In this document: one piece after another, positions 1 to 9,285 of the stretch
Numbering within the stretch: position 1 is the stretch's first letter
How the letters are laid out: every line of letters begins with the position of its first letter
Origin: an uncultured Marinobacter sp.
GTDB taxonomy: Bacteria; Pseudomonadota; Gammaproteobacteria; Pseudomonadales; Oleiphilaceae
DNA length: 64,000 nt
Assembly (NCBI RefSeq): GCF_947259545.1
Contig: NZ_CAMYMK010000007.1
Span: 744,001 to 808,000, forward strand
Direction: 5' to 3'
Notes under the pieces: generated by a model
Told to the model about the DNA's origin: nothing
The model's database searches: none
The model's input: only the letters and a program-made list of their open reading frames with translations
Made by a program: the position numbers and the translations under genes

Positions 1-1739
1 AGACAGCGGTGGCGAACGATCAGGTCGCAGAGGTCACGCTCAAGGAAGAATCGATTACCGGCCTGTTCACAGACAGCGGTGCTGCGTCCTTCAGCTCGGA
101 GAGCCCCGCCCGGCTCAGCAGCCCGGGATTCCACACCATACGTCCGCCGATGGAAGATCCGTCACTGCTGACTCTGCTGGAAGAACACGAAGTGACCATC
201 AAGGCGACACCCTCGGGGCTACCCTGGTGGCAGGAGATGATCCGTGGTTTCCTGCCCTGGCTCCTGCTACTGGCGTTGATGTTCTGGTTCTGGGGTGCGG
301 CGCAGAAAAAGATGACCCAGGGCGGCGGCCCCTTTGATTTCAGCCGCTCGAAAGCCCGAAGGGCCCGCAAGGAAACCTCCACGGCCACACTGGACGATGT
401 CGCCGGGATCGAATCCGCCAAGCGGGAAATCGCCGAGATCATCGATTTCCTCAAATCTCCCGAGAAGTACCGGGCTCTCGGGGCCGTAATGCCCAAAGGG
501 GTCTTGCTGGTTGGTCCGCCGGGAACCGGCAAGACCCTACTGGCGCGGGCTATTGCCGGTGAAGCGGAGGTGCCCTTCTACAGCATCAGCGCGTCGGAAT
601 TTATTGAGATGTTTGTAGGCGTAGGTGCGGCCCGGGTGCGGGATATGTTCCAGGAGGCACGCAAGGAAGCGCCGGCACTGATCTTCATCGACGAACTGGA
701 CGCCATTGGTCGCTCCCGGGGCGCCGGCCTCGGCGGGGGCCACGACGAACGGGAACAGACGCTGAACCAGATCCTCACCGAGATGGACGGCTTCGAGGCC
801 CACGAGAATGTCCTGGTGCTGGCCGCCACCAACCGGCCGGACGTACTGGACAGCGCCCTGCTCCGTCCGGGACGATTCGACCGCAAAATAACCCTGGACC
901 GCCCCCACAAGGAAGCCCGCACGGCCATCCTTCAGGTCCATGTCCGCAAGGTACCCCTGGCAGAGGATGTGAACCTTGAACAACTGGCGGCCCGGACCAT
1001 CGGATTTTCTGGCGCGGACCTGAAAAACCTGGTGAATGAAGCAGCGTTGACGGCAGCCCGGGAGAATCTCCATGAGGTAAATGAGCACTGTTTTGAACTG
1101 GCCCGGGACCGGATTATTCTGGGCGAAGAACGGGACGCCCATCTTACTCCGCAGGAACGGGAAGCCGTGGCGTATCACGAATGCGGCCACGCCATCATGG
1201 CCTATTACATGCCGAATGCGGACCCGCTGACCAAGGTGACTATCATTCCCCACGGCATGGCCATGGGTGTCACTGAGCAAACTCCGCGGGAAGACCATTA
1301 CACCTACACGGAAAGCTACCTGAAGGACCGCATCAAGGTGATGCTTGGTGGGCGGTGTTCCGAAAAACTTATTTACGGCGAAGTGAGTACCGGCGCCCAG
1401 AACGACCTGAAGGAAGCCACCACCCTGGTTCGCCGGATGATCGGTCAGTGGGGCATGAGTGAAAAAATCGGCCCCCTGGGCCTGAGCATCGGCGAAGAAC
1501 ACGTGTTCCTTGGTCGGGAAATGGGCCTGCCAAGGGAGTTCAGCGAAAAGATGGCCGAGCTGATCGACACGGAAATCCAGGCACAGCTGATGGCCCTGGA
1601 AAAAGCCACCCACGACTTCCTCAGCGAACACCGTGACCAGCTTGAAGCCCTGACCAGAGCGGTACTGAAAAAGGAAACCCTGTCAGCCGAGGAGATCGAG
1701 GAAATTCTGCGCAAGGAAGACGCCCGTAACATTGCCTGA
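1..1739 (+). CDS. ftsH: FtsH-family ATP-dependent zinc metalloprotease (5' end outside window)
   Basis: Membrane-anchored AAA+ protease that would unfold and degrade membrane and short-lived cytosolic proteins. The reading frame is open to the window edge. The visible N-terminus (first possible start GTG at 9) resembles the middle of the FtsH periplasmic domain, so the first membrane helix is probably missing. Counting from base 9: membrane segment about 79-96, Walker A GPPGTGKT 169-176, Walker B IFIDEL 225-230, second region of homology with NRPD and RPGRFDR at 275-292, zinc motif HECGH 390-394, and probable third zinc ligand Asp466. The HECGH form (usually HEAGH), the shorter C-terminus and the setting beside Usp and Lon-like genes, not beside rlmE/folP, suggest an accessory paralogue. 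Family assignment is firm; the paralogue status is inference. Confidence 0.93.
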   Translation, partial: TAVANDQVAEVTLKEESITGLFTDSGAASFSSESPARLSSPGFHTIRPPMEDPSLLTLLEEHEVTIKATPSGLPWWQEMIRGFLPWLLLLALMFWFWGAAQKKMTQGGGPFDFSRSKARRARKETSTATLDDVAGIESAKREIAEIIDFLKSPEKYRALGAVMPKGVLLVGPPGTGKTLLARAIAGEAEVPFYSISASEFIEMFVGVGAARVRDMFQEARKEAPALIFIDELDAIGRSRGAGLGGGHDEREQTLNQILTEMDGFEAHENVLVLAATNRPDVLDSALLRPGRFDRKITLDRPHKEARTAILQVHVRKVPLAEDVNLEQLAARTIGFSGADLKNLVNEAALTAARENLHEVNEHCFELARDRIILGEERDAHLTPQEREAVAYHECGHAIMAYYMPNADPLTKVTIIPHGMAMGVTEQTPREDHYTYTESYLKDRIKVMLGGRCSEKLIYGEVSTGAQNDLKEATTLVRRMIGQWGMSEKIGPLGLSIGEEHVFLGREMGLPREFSEKMAELIDTEIQAQLMALEKATHDFLSEHRDQLEALTRAVLKKETLSAEEIEEILRKEDARNIA

Positions 1740-1759
1740 GCCGCCCCGAACGCCAAATA

Positions 1760-2665
1760 TCAGGGTGTAACTGTCACGGGCAGGCTTAGGGCAATCAGCA
1801 ACTGGTCAGCCCCCGGTTCAGTGAACAGCGAACATTCCCGGCTGACCACAAGCTGCGCGGCCCGCTCCTCTCGCAACACCCTCGCGACCGTGTCCGGATC
1901 CGTGGCAGGTAACACACGCACACGAGTGCCCGCTCCCAGGACGTCCAGGTCTTGCCTGATCGCCTCAAGTTGGTCTGCCGATATATCGTTCTCAGACCGT
2001 AACAACACGGTAACTGGCAACTGATGATAACGAGAGGCTTCTGTGGCCGCCTGAAGAGCCCGGTGATTGGCATCCGCATGGTCATTCAGAAATACAATGA
2101 TCCGGTTACGGGGCGAGACCATTCCTTCAGACCATAACAACACCCTGGAGGACGACTTGCGAATCAACCCGCGGGCCGTGGAACCAAGACGGGATCCAGG
2201 CACCAGTGACCAGCCGACTCGACCAAGTACGAGCAGATCCTGCGGGCCCGCCAACGCCAGCACCTCATCAACAACCCGACCTCGGGCGACACTCAGCTCG
2301 TGACGCCCACCACGGCTGCTAACCTTGCGAGCCAATGCCTCCTCGACTTCCTGCGCCAGACGTCGCATGCGTCGTTCGAGCATGGCTGAATCCAAAGGCC
2401 GACTGATACCTGATGCGGCCCCGACTTCCCGGGAAAAACCATAGCCGGCACTGCGCAGCAGATTCAGTTCTTCAACAAAAATCCCCAGCACATCGGCTCC
2501 GGTGCGTGCCGCAATGTCTGCCGCCGCATCAAGAGCGGCATAGCCCATCCTGGATCCATCCAGAAGAACCAGTACCCGCCCTGTTAACATGCCGTGGCCG
2601 CTCTGATCATCCGCTAAGTCAGTCACTGCTCCTGCCCCCGCCGTTATTACTGCCTCCGTTTTCAT
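1760..2665 (-). CDS. Universal stress protein (UspA family), tandem-length
   Basis: A 301-residue protein with an UspA fold in its first half: a strand-loop reading VLVLLDGS near residue 30, a LGIFVEE strand and a nucleotide-loop-like segment LVLGRVG...GSTARGLIRKS around 145-172. The second half looks like a degenerate second Usp domain (IIVFLNDH, TVLLRSEN, LVVSREC). Single-domain Usp proteins are about 140-150 residues, so this is a two-domain form. Role in stress survival is inferred from family. Its 5' end overlaps the 3' end of the upstream Lon-like gene by 47 bases, which suggests translational coupling. A downstream ATG at 2590 is possible and would remove the overlap, but it has no better ribosome site. 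Confidence 0.8.
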   Translation of the reverse strand: MKTEAVITAGAGAVTDLADDQSGHGMLTGRVLVLLDGSRMGYAALDAAADIAARTGADVLGIFVEELNLLRSAGYGFSREVGAASGISRPLDSAMLERRMRRLAQEVEEALARKVSSRGGRHELSVARGRVVDEVLALAGPQDLLVLGRVGWSLVPGSRLGSTARGLIRKSSSRVLLWSEGMVSPRNRIIVFLNDHADANHRALQAATEASRYHQLPVTVLLRSENDISADQLEAIRQDLDVLGAGTRVRVLPATDPDTVARVLREERAAQLVVSRECSLFTEPGADQLLIALSLPVTVTP

Positions 2666-5018
2666 CCTGTTTTTTGCTGACTTCAGCGAACCTCGTCAGC
2701 CGCTCGGCCACCTGCCGGTTGAAGCTATGCTCCGGATATTCCCCGTTACTGTCCGGCTCACCGGCTTCCAGGCCGGTTAAAAGTTCAATGGCCTGGTTGA
2801 TGTCGGAAATCGGGTAAATCCGGAACCGGTCCTCGGCGATCGCCTGCCGCACATCGGCTCTGAGCATCAGGTGTTCAACATTACTGGCTGGCAGTAAAAC
2901 GCCCTGCCCCCGGATCTCGCCCGCTTCCCGGCAGACGTCAAAGAACCCTTCTATCTTCTCATTAACCCCGCCAACGGCCTGAATTTCACCGTGCTGGTTC
3001 ATGGATCCGGTGACCGCAAAGGACTGTTTCAGGGGAATCCGGGCAATGGCCGAAAGCAGCACACAGGTTTCAGCCACCGACGCGGAATCCCCCTCTACCC
3101 CACCATAGGATTGTTCAAAGGCCAGACTTGCCGACAGGGACAACTCCCCTTCACCCGCATAACGGCTTGCCAGAAACCGCGAAAGAATCATCACTGCCTT
3201 GCTGTGAATGGGACCACCGAGTTTGGCTTCCCGCTCGATATCCGCAACCTGGCCCTTGCCCGGGCGAGCCGTCGCGGTAATCCGCGTGGGCTGCCCGAAC
3301 ATGGAGGCACCCAGTCTGAGCACCGACAAGCCATTGATCTGCGCCACCTCCTCACCTTCCGTAGCGATCATCACCACACCCCGGGTTATTTGCTCCCGGC
3401 TTCGCTCGCGAACCCGGCTGGCCCGGTATTCCCGCTCATCGATGGCCTGCTGAATGTGACTGGCTTCGACCGTATCTGCACCAGACTGGCCGGCCCAGTG
3501 GTCCGCCTCGCTCAGAATGTCCCGAAGCACGCGATCGTGGGCGGTCAACTTGCGTTGATCCGCGGCCAGACGACTGGCGTGCTCAATCAGCCGGGCCACC
3601 GCATCACGCTCCAGAGGCCGCATTTTCAGCGCGCGGGCCATGGTGGCGATCATCCGGGAGTAGAGTTCGTAACAGTCGTCGCTGCGATCGAGGTCGTCCT
3701 CGAAATCCGCTTCTACCTTGAACAGATCCAGAAAATCGGGGTCGTAATGGGAGAGCAGGTAATACAGCATCCGATCCCCGAGCAGCACCACCTTGACCGA
3801 AACCGGTATCGGCTCGGGCTGCTGGCTGACGGTACTAACCAGGCCATAAAGCCGTTCCAGCGACTCAATACGGATTTCACCCGAGAACAGAATCCGCTTG
3901 AGGCTCTCCCACGCCATTGGCTGGGTAAGTACACGCCGGGCGTCCAGGATCAGATACCCGCCGTTGGCGCGATGCATGGAGCCACCGCGGATCAGAGTAA
4001 AATCGGTGTAGAGGTTGCCCTGGCGAGCCCGGTGTTCAATCTGGCCGGTCAGGTGCTGGTGATTGGGAAGGTCCTCATAGATAACGGGCGCTCCCACGGT
4101 ATCGGCGTTGTCTATCAGTAGATTGACCTTGTAGCGGGCCAGCAGGCCGACCGGAGGGCCTTCATCGCTGTCCTGGAACGCTTCGGCATGCTCAACCACG
4201 TCTTCACGAACCGCATCCAGGTAATCGACAACCGTAGGAAGATGCGACCATTTCTCCCGCAGTTCGCCAATGGGTCCGCCCAGCGTCAGCTGAACCATTT
4301 CTTCGTTCAGGGCATGGACTCGTTGCCGCACTTCCTTGCGCAATCTGGGAATCTGCTGGATGGTCTGCTGGAGTTTTTTCTGTAATTCCTCGACCTTGGC
4401 TTCAATCAGTTGTTTCTCTTCGTCAGATAAGGTCTTGTACTCTTCCGGGTCAATCACCTCACCCTTACGCATCGGCGCAAAGGTAAAACCCGCCGGGGTG
4501 GTGATCATCGCGATGTTGTTGGCGTTCGCCTCCTCCTGAATGCCAGACAGGCCCTGGTGCTGGCGCCTGGCCATTTCTTCCTGAAGTTCCTGGAGCCGGG
4601 CCTGATATTCCTCGCTCTCAAAGGCTGCCGGAATGGCGGTGCGCAGTTCCTCGGCCAGGTCGCTCATGTCCCCCTTGAACTGCTGCCCCTCCCCTGCCGA
4701 TAGCTGAATGACATTCGGTCGGTCCGAATACCGGAAGTTGAAAACATGGCACCAGTCGGGGGGTACCGGCTGCCGGGCCGCCTGTTGCGAGAGAAAACGC
4801 TGCACCAGTTCGTGCTTTTCCGCCCCTGAAGGCCCGAGAACAAAGAGGTTGAAGCCATCGGCCTGCATATTGGCACCGAACTCCAGCGCCCTCAGAACCC
4901 GATCCTGTCCGCAGGGCTGCTCCAGGTCTTCAAGATCCTCCGTGGTAATGAAATCCAGCTTTTCCGGCGGACAACGGTAGTAGACCTGCTCTCCGGTCAA
5001 AGGTGCGGGTAACGGCAT
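2619..5018 (-). CDS. Lon-like ATP-dependent protease (AAA_32 / peptidase S16 type)
   Basis: A 799-residue protein with the C-terminal S16 Lon protease domain: catalytic Ser645 in GDSAS and Lys688 in NEKIEGFF. The N-terminal half has an AAA_32-like ATPase region with Walker B-like GGYLILDA (353-360), interrupted by a long helical coiled-coil insertion about 195-245. The P-loop position reads GPSGAEKH (62-69). The usual Gly-Lys-Ser/Thr is changed, so ATP binding may be weak or absent. The start at 5018 is backed by a strong AGGAGG site. The C-terminal tail is Asn/Gly/Ser-rich. It is cotranscribed with the Usp gene and lies opposite an FtsH paralogue, which points to stress proteolysis. It is not the housekeeping Lon. 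Confidence 0.85.
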   Translation of the reverse strand: MPLPAPLTGEQVYYRCPPEKLDFITTEDLEDLEQPCGQDRVLRALEFGANMQADGFNLFVLGPSGAEKHELVQRFLSQQAARQPVPPDWCHVFNFRYSDRPNVIQLSAGEGQQFKGDMSDLAEELRTAIPAAFESEEYQARLQELQEEMARRQHQGLSGIQEEANANNIAMITTPAGFTFAPMRKGEVIDPEEYKTLSDEEKQLIEAKVEELQKKLQQTIQQIPRLRKEVRQRVHALNEEMVQLTLGGPIGELREKWSHLPTVVDYLDAVREDVVEHAEAFQDSDEGPPVGLLARYKVNLLIDNADTVGAPVIYEDLPNHQHLTGQIEHRARQGNLYTDFTLIRGGSMHRANGGYLILDARRVLTQPMAWESLKRILFSGEIRIESLERLYGLVSTVSQQPEPIPVSVKVVLLGDRMLYYLLSHYDPDFLDLFKVEADFEDDLDRSDDCYELYSRMIATMARALKMRPLERDAVARLIEHASRLAADQRKLTAHDRVLRDILSEADHWAGQSGADTVEASHIQQAIDEREYRASRVRERSREQITRGVVMIATEGEEVAQINGLSVLRLGASMFGQPTRITATARPGKGQVADIEREAKLGGPIHSKAVMILSRFLASRYAGEGELSLSASLAFEQSYGGVEGDSASVAETCVLLSAIARIPLKQSFAVTGSMNQHGEIQAVGGVNEKIEGFFDVCREAGEIRGQGVLLPASNVEHLMLRADVRQAIAEDRFRIYPISDINQAIELLTGLEAGEPDSNGEYPEHSFNRQVAERLTRFAEVSKKQDENGGSNNGGGRSSD

Positions 5019-5165
5019 TACATCCTCCTGATGGTTTCAACGGTAAAGCGAGATGCCTTGGTGCCAGACCGATTGATACACTGTCATGAGGAAACTATAG
5101 ATGATCCGGTGCCATTCAGACGCGGATTTTCGGGATCAGACGACCAGGCTGGCAGCCCGGCCCTA

Positions 5166-5537
5166 TCACATACGACCCACGAACAGGGAAACCACGAGTA
5201 TCGTACCGAGGAATGCCACGATCATATTGACTGTCAGCCCCCAGCGGAATCCATAGCCTTCCGGGAACTCCGCAGGGGTCAGGGTGCGCAACAGCGCCCG
5301 GAACTGGCGTGACGACCAGATCGCCGCGAACGCTCCCAGCAAAATAAACAGTATGCCGATCCAGAACGTCAGCACCGAGTTAATGGCCCCCACGACGTCC
5401 GGAGCCAGGGCGTGTAACAACAAACCAGCCCGCTCGATCAGGAACCCGAAGGCGATAAAGGACAAACTGGTCCGATTCCATGCCAGCAGGGTACGTTCGG
5501 CGGCAAACAACACTCGCGGGTCTTTCAGGTCTGACAT
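5166..5537 (-). CDS. DUF202 family inner-membrane protein
   Basis: A 123-residue protein with the DUF202 (YidH-type) signature near the N-terminus (ERTLLAWNRTSLSFIAFGF) followed by three predicted membrane segments at about 28-45, 55-75 and 98-118. Function is unknown; the family is widespread in bacterial inner membranes. Its ATG shares one base with the stop codon of the upstream methyltransferase gene (TGATG junction on the minus strand), so the two are translationally coupled. No clear terminator follows it before the Lon-like gene. Confidence 0.85.
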   Translation of the reverse strand: MSDLKDPRVLFAAERTLLAWNRTSLSFIAFGFLIERAGLLLHALAPDVVGAINSVLTFWIGILFILLGAFAAIWSSRQFRALLRTLTPAEFPEGYGFRWGLTVNMIVAFLGTILVVSLFVGRM

Positions 5538-6415
5538 CAGGTGCTTTCCTTTCCGTCCAGAAGCGGGTTCTCGGGTGCGTGCCCGTAACAGGTAATGCGT
5601 ATATCCACGGTTACCGTCAGGGAGTCCAGCGCGGCGGCACGCTCAAGTCCCTCTGCACTCGCCCGGTACAGATGCGGCGTCATTGCCAGCAAATCGGCGA
5701 TCCGGTCCTGGCTGTTGAGCGCCAGGGTAAATCGCTCTGTTGTGGTATTCAGGGCAATGAAGCCCTCCGGGGCTTTGGCGGCCACGTTCTTTTCTGGCTT
5801 CAATGCAGGATAAATAATCTCCCGCAGCTCCAGCAGGTGCTCCGACCCCGCATCCACCTGGATCAGCTGACCACCCGGTTTCAGAACCCGGGAAAACTCG
5901 GAATACACCGGAAACCCGAACAAGCATAGCACCCGGTCCACGGAATCAGATAACACCGGCAATCTGGCGTTGGTGCCCACCACCCATGCCGGTCGTTTGT
6001 CCTGTTTCGCGGCCGCCAGCACCGCCCACTTGGAAATATCCACGCCCAGCAGTTCAAGGGAGTATCGTTCTCCGGCCGCAGCCGCCAGCTGCCTCAGGTA
6101 ATACCCTTCCCCGCAACCAGCATCCAGGCAGCTGATGGAGCCTTCACCAGGAGCTTCCGCCAACACCGCACGATTCACCGCAGCGGCGATGGGTTGATAG
6201 AAGTCACCATTCAGGAGGTTGCGGCGTGCCGCTACCATCTCCTTGCTGTCGCCAGGGTTGCGGGAGCGCTTGTTCTGCACCGGTAACAGGTGCGTGTAGC
6301 CCTGACGGGCGATATCAAAGTTGTGACCTGACGGGCAGCGCCAGGCCGTGTCAGTCCGGGTCAGCGGGTCGCCATCCAACGGGCAGGCCAGAGCCTGAAA
6401 CGGGGTAACGGGCAT
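5537..6415 (-). CDS. rlmA: RlmA-type 23S rRNA (guanine-N1) methyltransferase
   Basis: S-adenosylmethionine-dependent enzyme expected to methylate a guanine N1 in 23S rRNA (G745 in E. coli). An N-terminal zinc-ribbon-like region with CPLDG and RCPSGHNFD is followed by the family signature GYTHLLPVQNKRSR and GDSKEM. A class I methyltransferase domain carries LDAGCGEGYYL as SAM motif I. One usual zinc-ligand cysteine (CPLC in E. coli) is Asp here. I chose ATG 6415 (MPVTPFQAL) because it lies next to the zinc ribbon as in E. coli and has an AGGCGG sequence upstream; an ATG at 6436 and a TTG at 6454 are in frame. It ends inside the start codon of the DUF202 gene. Confidence 0.85.
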   Translation of the reverse strand: MPVTPFQALACPLDGDPLTRTDTAWRCPSGHNFDIARQGYTHLLPVQNKRSRNPGDSKEMVAARRNLLNGDFYQPIAAAVNRAVLAEAPGEGSISCLDAGCGEGYYLRQLAAAAGERYSLELLGVDISKWAVLAAAKQDKRPAWVVGTNARLPVLSDSVDRVLCLFGFPVYSEFSRVLKPGGQLIQVDAGSEHLLELREIIYPALKPEKNVAAKAPEGFIALNTTTERFTLALNSQDRIADLLAMTPHLYRASAEGLERAAALDSLTVTVDIRITCYGHAPENPLLDGKEST

Positions 6416-6526
6416 GCAGTATCCGCCTGAGTTCATCTGTGTACGGGGATGCAAGGCTAACCCAAACGCCCCCGATGGTCTAAATTTAAAGCCACGCCTG
6501 TCACCAAACCAGCCCGTTGCGTGTTT

Positions 6527-7846
6527 ATGAGCAACCCGTTCGCCAAGCTGCTCAACATCAACCGCGAGGAAATCCTCCCGGTCATGCTCGCGGTGTTTTT
6601 CTTTTTCTGTGTACTCACCGCGCTGATGGTTCTGCGCCCCGCGCGGGAGGCCCTTGGTATCCAGGGTGGCATTGAAACCGTACGCTGGCTGTTTATCGGC
6701 ACCGCGGTCATTACCCTGATGATCAATCCGGTGTTCGGGCTGCTGGTCAGCCGCCTGCGCCGCCTGACCTTCATCACCACGACCTACGTGTTTTTCGGGT
6801 TAAGCCTGGTGGCGTTTTATCTGGTCATGACGCGGGCCCCCAACGTCATCGGCGTCACCACCGGGCAGATTTTCTATGTCTGGTTCAGCGTGTTCAATCT
6901 GTTCATCACCATGGTGTTCTGGGCGGTGATGGCGGATCGCTTCACCCTCGATCAGGGCAAACGCTTTTTCGGTGTCATCGCCGTGGGCGGTACCTGCGGG
7001 GCCATTTTCGGGCCCTGGCTGACGTCCGTGCTGGCTGAGCCCCTGGGGACCCCGGCCCTGCTTCTTGTCAGCACCGGGTTTCTGGCTCTGGCGCTGGCTG
7101 CCTGCTGGGCTGTTACCCACGTACAGCCGGACCGGATCGGTCGCACACACGATACCCGGCCAGCCATCGACGAGCGCGAACTGATCGGTGGTAAAGCCTG
7201 GGAAGGCTTTCGGGCAGTGTTTCGTTCCCGTTACCTGTCGGGCATAGCCACCTACGTCATCATCCTGGCGATCGTGGTTACGTTCATTTATTTCACGCGG
7301 TTGCAGATGGTGGCCGAACTCGGTGAAAGCACCGACCAGAGAACCACCCTGTTTGCCAGAATCGATCTGATCACCCAGGCGGCCACGCTCATCATGCAGG
7401 CACTGGTAGCCGGCCACCTGATGAAACGGCTCGGCGTACACATCACCCTGGCTCTGCTACCTTTAACTACAGTGTTGGGCTTTATCGGCCTGGCCATGGT
7501 CGGCTCCCTGGCGGCGCTGATTACCCTGGAAGCTTCCTTCCGTGCGGTACAGCGCGCCATTATGCGCCCGGCCCGGGAAACCCTGTATACCGTGGCAAGC
7601 CGGGAGGACAAATACAAAGCCAAGGCCTTTATTGATACCTTCGTCTATCGTGGTGGTGATGTGGTGGGCGCGCAGGTAGAAGGCCTGCTCGGGCGCCTGG
7701 GTATGGGGCTGGCCGCCGTGGCCAGCGTCGCGGTTCCCCTGGCATTGATGTGGGCCCTACTGGGGCTGTGGTTGGGCAGGACGCAACAGTCCATCGCGAC
7801 CGCTCTGGAATCGGAGGACGCCACCGAAAAGAGGACATCACCATGA
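6527..7846 (+). CDS. Polytopic transporter, MFS / NTP-NDP exchanger-like
   Basis: About 439 residues with roughly 12 hydrophobic helices, matching the MFS-like group annotated as NTP/NDP exchange (ADP/ATP carrier-like) transporters in gammaproteobacteria. Helices are spread through the whole length, with a soluble central loop near 200-225 and a second half containing RPARETLYTVASREDKYKAK, a charged loop typical of this group. The substrate cannot be told from sequence. ATG 6527 is preferred over the in-frame GTG at 6521. Its stop overlaps the start of the next gene by four bases (ATGA), so it is coupled to the aldo/keto reductase. Confidence 0.65.
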   Translation: MSNPFAKLLNINREEILPVMLAVFFFFCVLTALMVLRPAREALGIQGGIETVRWLFIGTAVITLMINPVFGLLVSRLRRLTFITTTYVFFGLSLVAFYLVMTRAPNVIGVTTGQIFYVWFSVFNLFITMVFWAVMADRFTLDQGKRFFGVIAVGGTCGAIFGPWLTSVLAEPLGTPALLLVSTGFLALALAACWAVTHVQPDRIGRTHDTRPAIDERELIGGKAWEGFRAVFRSRYLSGIATYVIILAIVVTFIYFTRLQMVAELGESTDQRTTLFARIDLITQAATLIMQALVAGHLMKRLGVHITLALLPLTTVLGFIGLAMVGSLAALITLEASFRAVQRAIMRPARETLYTVASREDKYKAKAFIDTFVYRGGDVVGAQVEGLLGRLGMGLAAVASVAVPLALMWALLGLWLGRTQQSIATALESEDATEKRTSP

Positions 7847-8787
7847 TTTCCCGCAGAGACTACCTGAAACTCACCCTCGCCGCCGGCGCTACACTGGCCC
7901 TGAATCCCGGCATGCTCTGGGCCGAGGACAAACAACTGGAACTGATCACCCGTGCCATCCCGTCCTCCGGCGAACGCCTGCCAGTGGTGGGGCTGGGCAG
8001 CTCCGCCACTTTCGCCAGTGTGTCCCGCAGTGACGACCGGAATGCCTTACGGAACGTTCTGAAAACACTGGTCGAGAAAGGCGGCAACGTCTTCGACACT
8101 GCCCCGAGCTATGGCGCTTCGGAAGCAGTGGCCGGGCAAATCGCCGAGGAACTGAACATCACCGATGACCTGTTCTGGGCCACCAAGGTGAACGTTGCCG
8201 GATGGGGTGGCGGCAAGGCCAATCCCGACACTGCGAGAGAGCAGATCGAAACTTCCTTCCGGCGCATCGGTACACCGGTCATCGACCTGATACAGGTCCA
8301 TAACCTCGGGGACGTACCCACGCAACTCGGCATTCTCAAGGAGATGCGGGAAGAACAGCGGGTGCGTTATATCGGCGTAACCACCACCTTCCCCCGCCAG
8401 TATGAAAGCCTGGAGAGCATCATGGCGCGGGAACCCCTGGACTTCATCGGCATCGATTACGCCGTCGACAACCTAACGATGGAGCAGCGGATACTGCCAC
8501 TGGCCAGGGAAAAAGGCATAGGCGTACTGGTCTACGCTCCTTTCGGCCGAACCCGGCTCTGGGACAAAGTGAAGGGCAAAGATGTGCCCACCTGGGCGGC
8601 GGAATTCGACGCTTATTCCTGGGGTCAGTTCTTCCTGAAGTTCGTCGTCGCCCACCCGGCAGTCACCACGGCCACACCGGCAACCAGTAAGGCCCGTCAC
8701 ATGGCGGACAATATGGGTGCTGCCATGGGGGCTCTACCCGACGAGGAAATGCGTCAGAGGATGATCCACCATATCGCTGGCCTGTGA
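7843..8787 (+). CDS. Tat-exported aldo/keto reductase
   Basis: A 314-residue NAD(P)H-dependent oxidoreductase of the aldo/keto reductase family. The N-terminus SRRDYLKLTLAAGATLAL is a twin-arginine signal peptide, so the mature enzyme is probably periplasmic. The catalytic tetrad is visible: Asp85 and Tyr90 in FDTAPSYGASE, Lys115 in WATKVN, His153 in IQVHNLGD. ATG 7843 has a GAGGA site ten bases upstream and overlaps the end of the transporter gene. The physiological substrate is unknown. A periplasmic aldo/keto reductase raises the question of how its nicotinamide cofactor is carried, presumably by export of the folded, loaded protein. Confidence 0.88.
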   Translation: MISRRDYLKLTLAAGATLALNPGMLWAEDKQLELITRAIPSSGERLPVVGLGSSATFASVSRSDDRNALRNVLKTLVEKGGNVFDTAPSYGASEAVAGQIAEELNITDDLFWATKVNVAGWGGGKANPDTAREQIETSFRRIGTPVIDLIQVHNLGDVPTQLGILKEMREEQRVRYIGVTTTFPRQYESLESIMAREPLDFIGIDYAVDNLTMEQRILPLAREKGIGVLVYAPFGRTRLWDKVKGKDVPTWAAEFDAYSWGQFFLKFVVAHPAVTTATPATSKARHMADNMGAAMGALPDEEMRQRMIHHIAGL

Positions 8788-8820
8788 TCACAACGGACCG
8801 GAACGTTGCTGATCAGCCCT
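8784..8820. terminator. Imperfect palindrome between convergent genes
   Basis: Short inverted arms TGATCA and AACG/CGTT flank an 8-base loop between the converging aldo/keto reductase and phhB genes. There is no T-run on either side. It may act as a bidirectional stop, but the evidence is only the symmetry and the location. Confidence 0.3.
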
Positions 8821-9154
8821 CGTAGGCGGCATCGGTGCGCGCCGCCATGATGAAGTCGTTCCTGTGCAGACCACCGATCTTGTGGGTCCACCAGCGTACG
8901 GTCACCTTACCCCATTCCAGCAGGATGGCAGGATGATGGCCCTCCGCTTCGGCCAGTTCCCCGATCGTGTTAGTAAACGCCAGGGCCTTGGCAAAATTGC
9001 TGAACTTGAAAACCCGCTTCAGCTGCTCTTCGCCATCCAGTTCAATAAGCTGCCACTCCGGAACTTCTCGCTGCAGGCTCTGCTTCTCTTCGTCGGTGGC
9101 TTTCGGGGCATCCGCACGACAGGCTTCGCAGGATTGCGTGGTCAGTGAACTCAT
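8813..9154 (-). CDS. phhB: Pterin-4-alpha-carbinolamine dehydratase
   Basis: A 113-residue member of the PCD/DCoH family, which dehydrates 4a-hydroxytetrahydrobiopterin formed by phenylalanine hydroxylase. The family core is clear: [17 protein letters not shown], then [16 protein letters not shown] and the [12 protein letters not shown] motif holding the active-site histidines. The N-terminus carries a Cys-x2-Cys pair of unknown meaning. No phhA lies beside it. It is transcribed away from the SOS operon. Confidence 0.93.
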   Translation of the reverse strand: MSSLTTQSCEACRADAPKATDEEKQSLQREVPEWQLIELDGEEQLKRVFKFSNFAKALAFTNTIGELAEAEGHHPAILLEWGKVTVRWWTHKIGGLHRNDFIMAARTDAAYEG

Positions 9155-9250
9155 GGTTCAACCTCCCTGATTAATGACTGGTACTACAAGCGTGGGTGCC
9201 GGGCTCTACATTATCAAGCCCGCTATTGAAATCCCCGCCTTTTCGGAATA

Positions 9251-9266
9251 CTGTATATTTAAACAG
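9251..9266 (+). promoter_or_regulatory. LexA (SOS) box of imuA-imuB-dnaE2
   Basis: CTGTATATTTAAACAG has the CTG-N10-CAG form of gammaproteobacterial LexA operators and matches 14 of 16 positions of CTGTATATATATACAG. It ends 19 bases before the imuA start, so LexA would block the promoter of the mutasome operon. Confidence 0.92.
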
Positions 9267-9285
9267 TATTTCGAGAGTTTTCATC

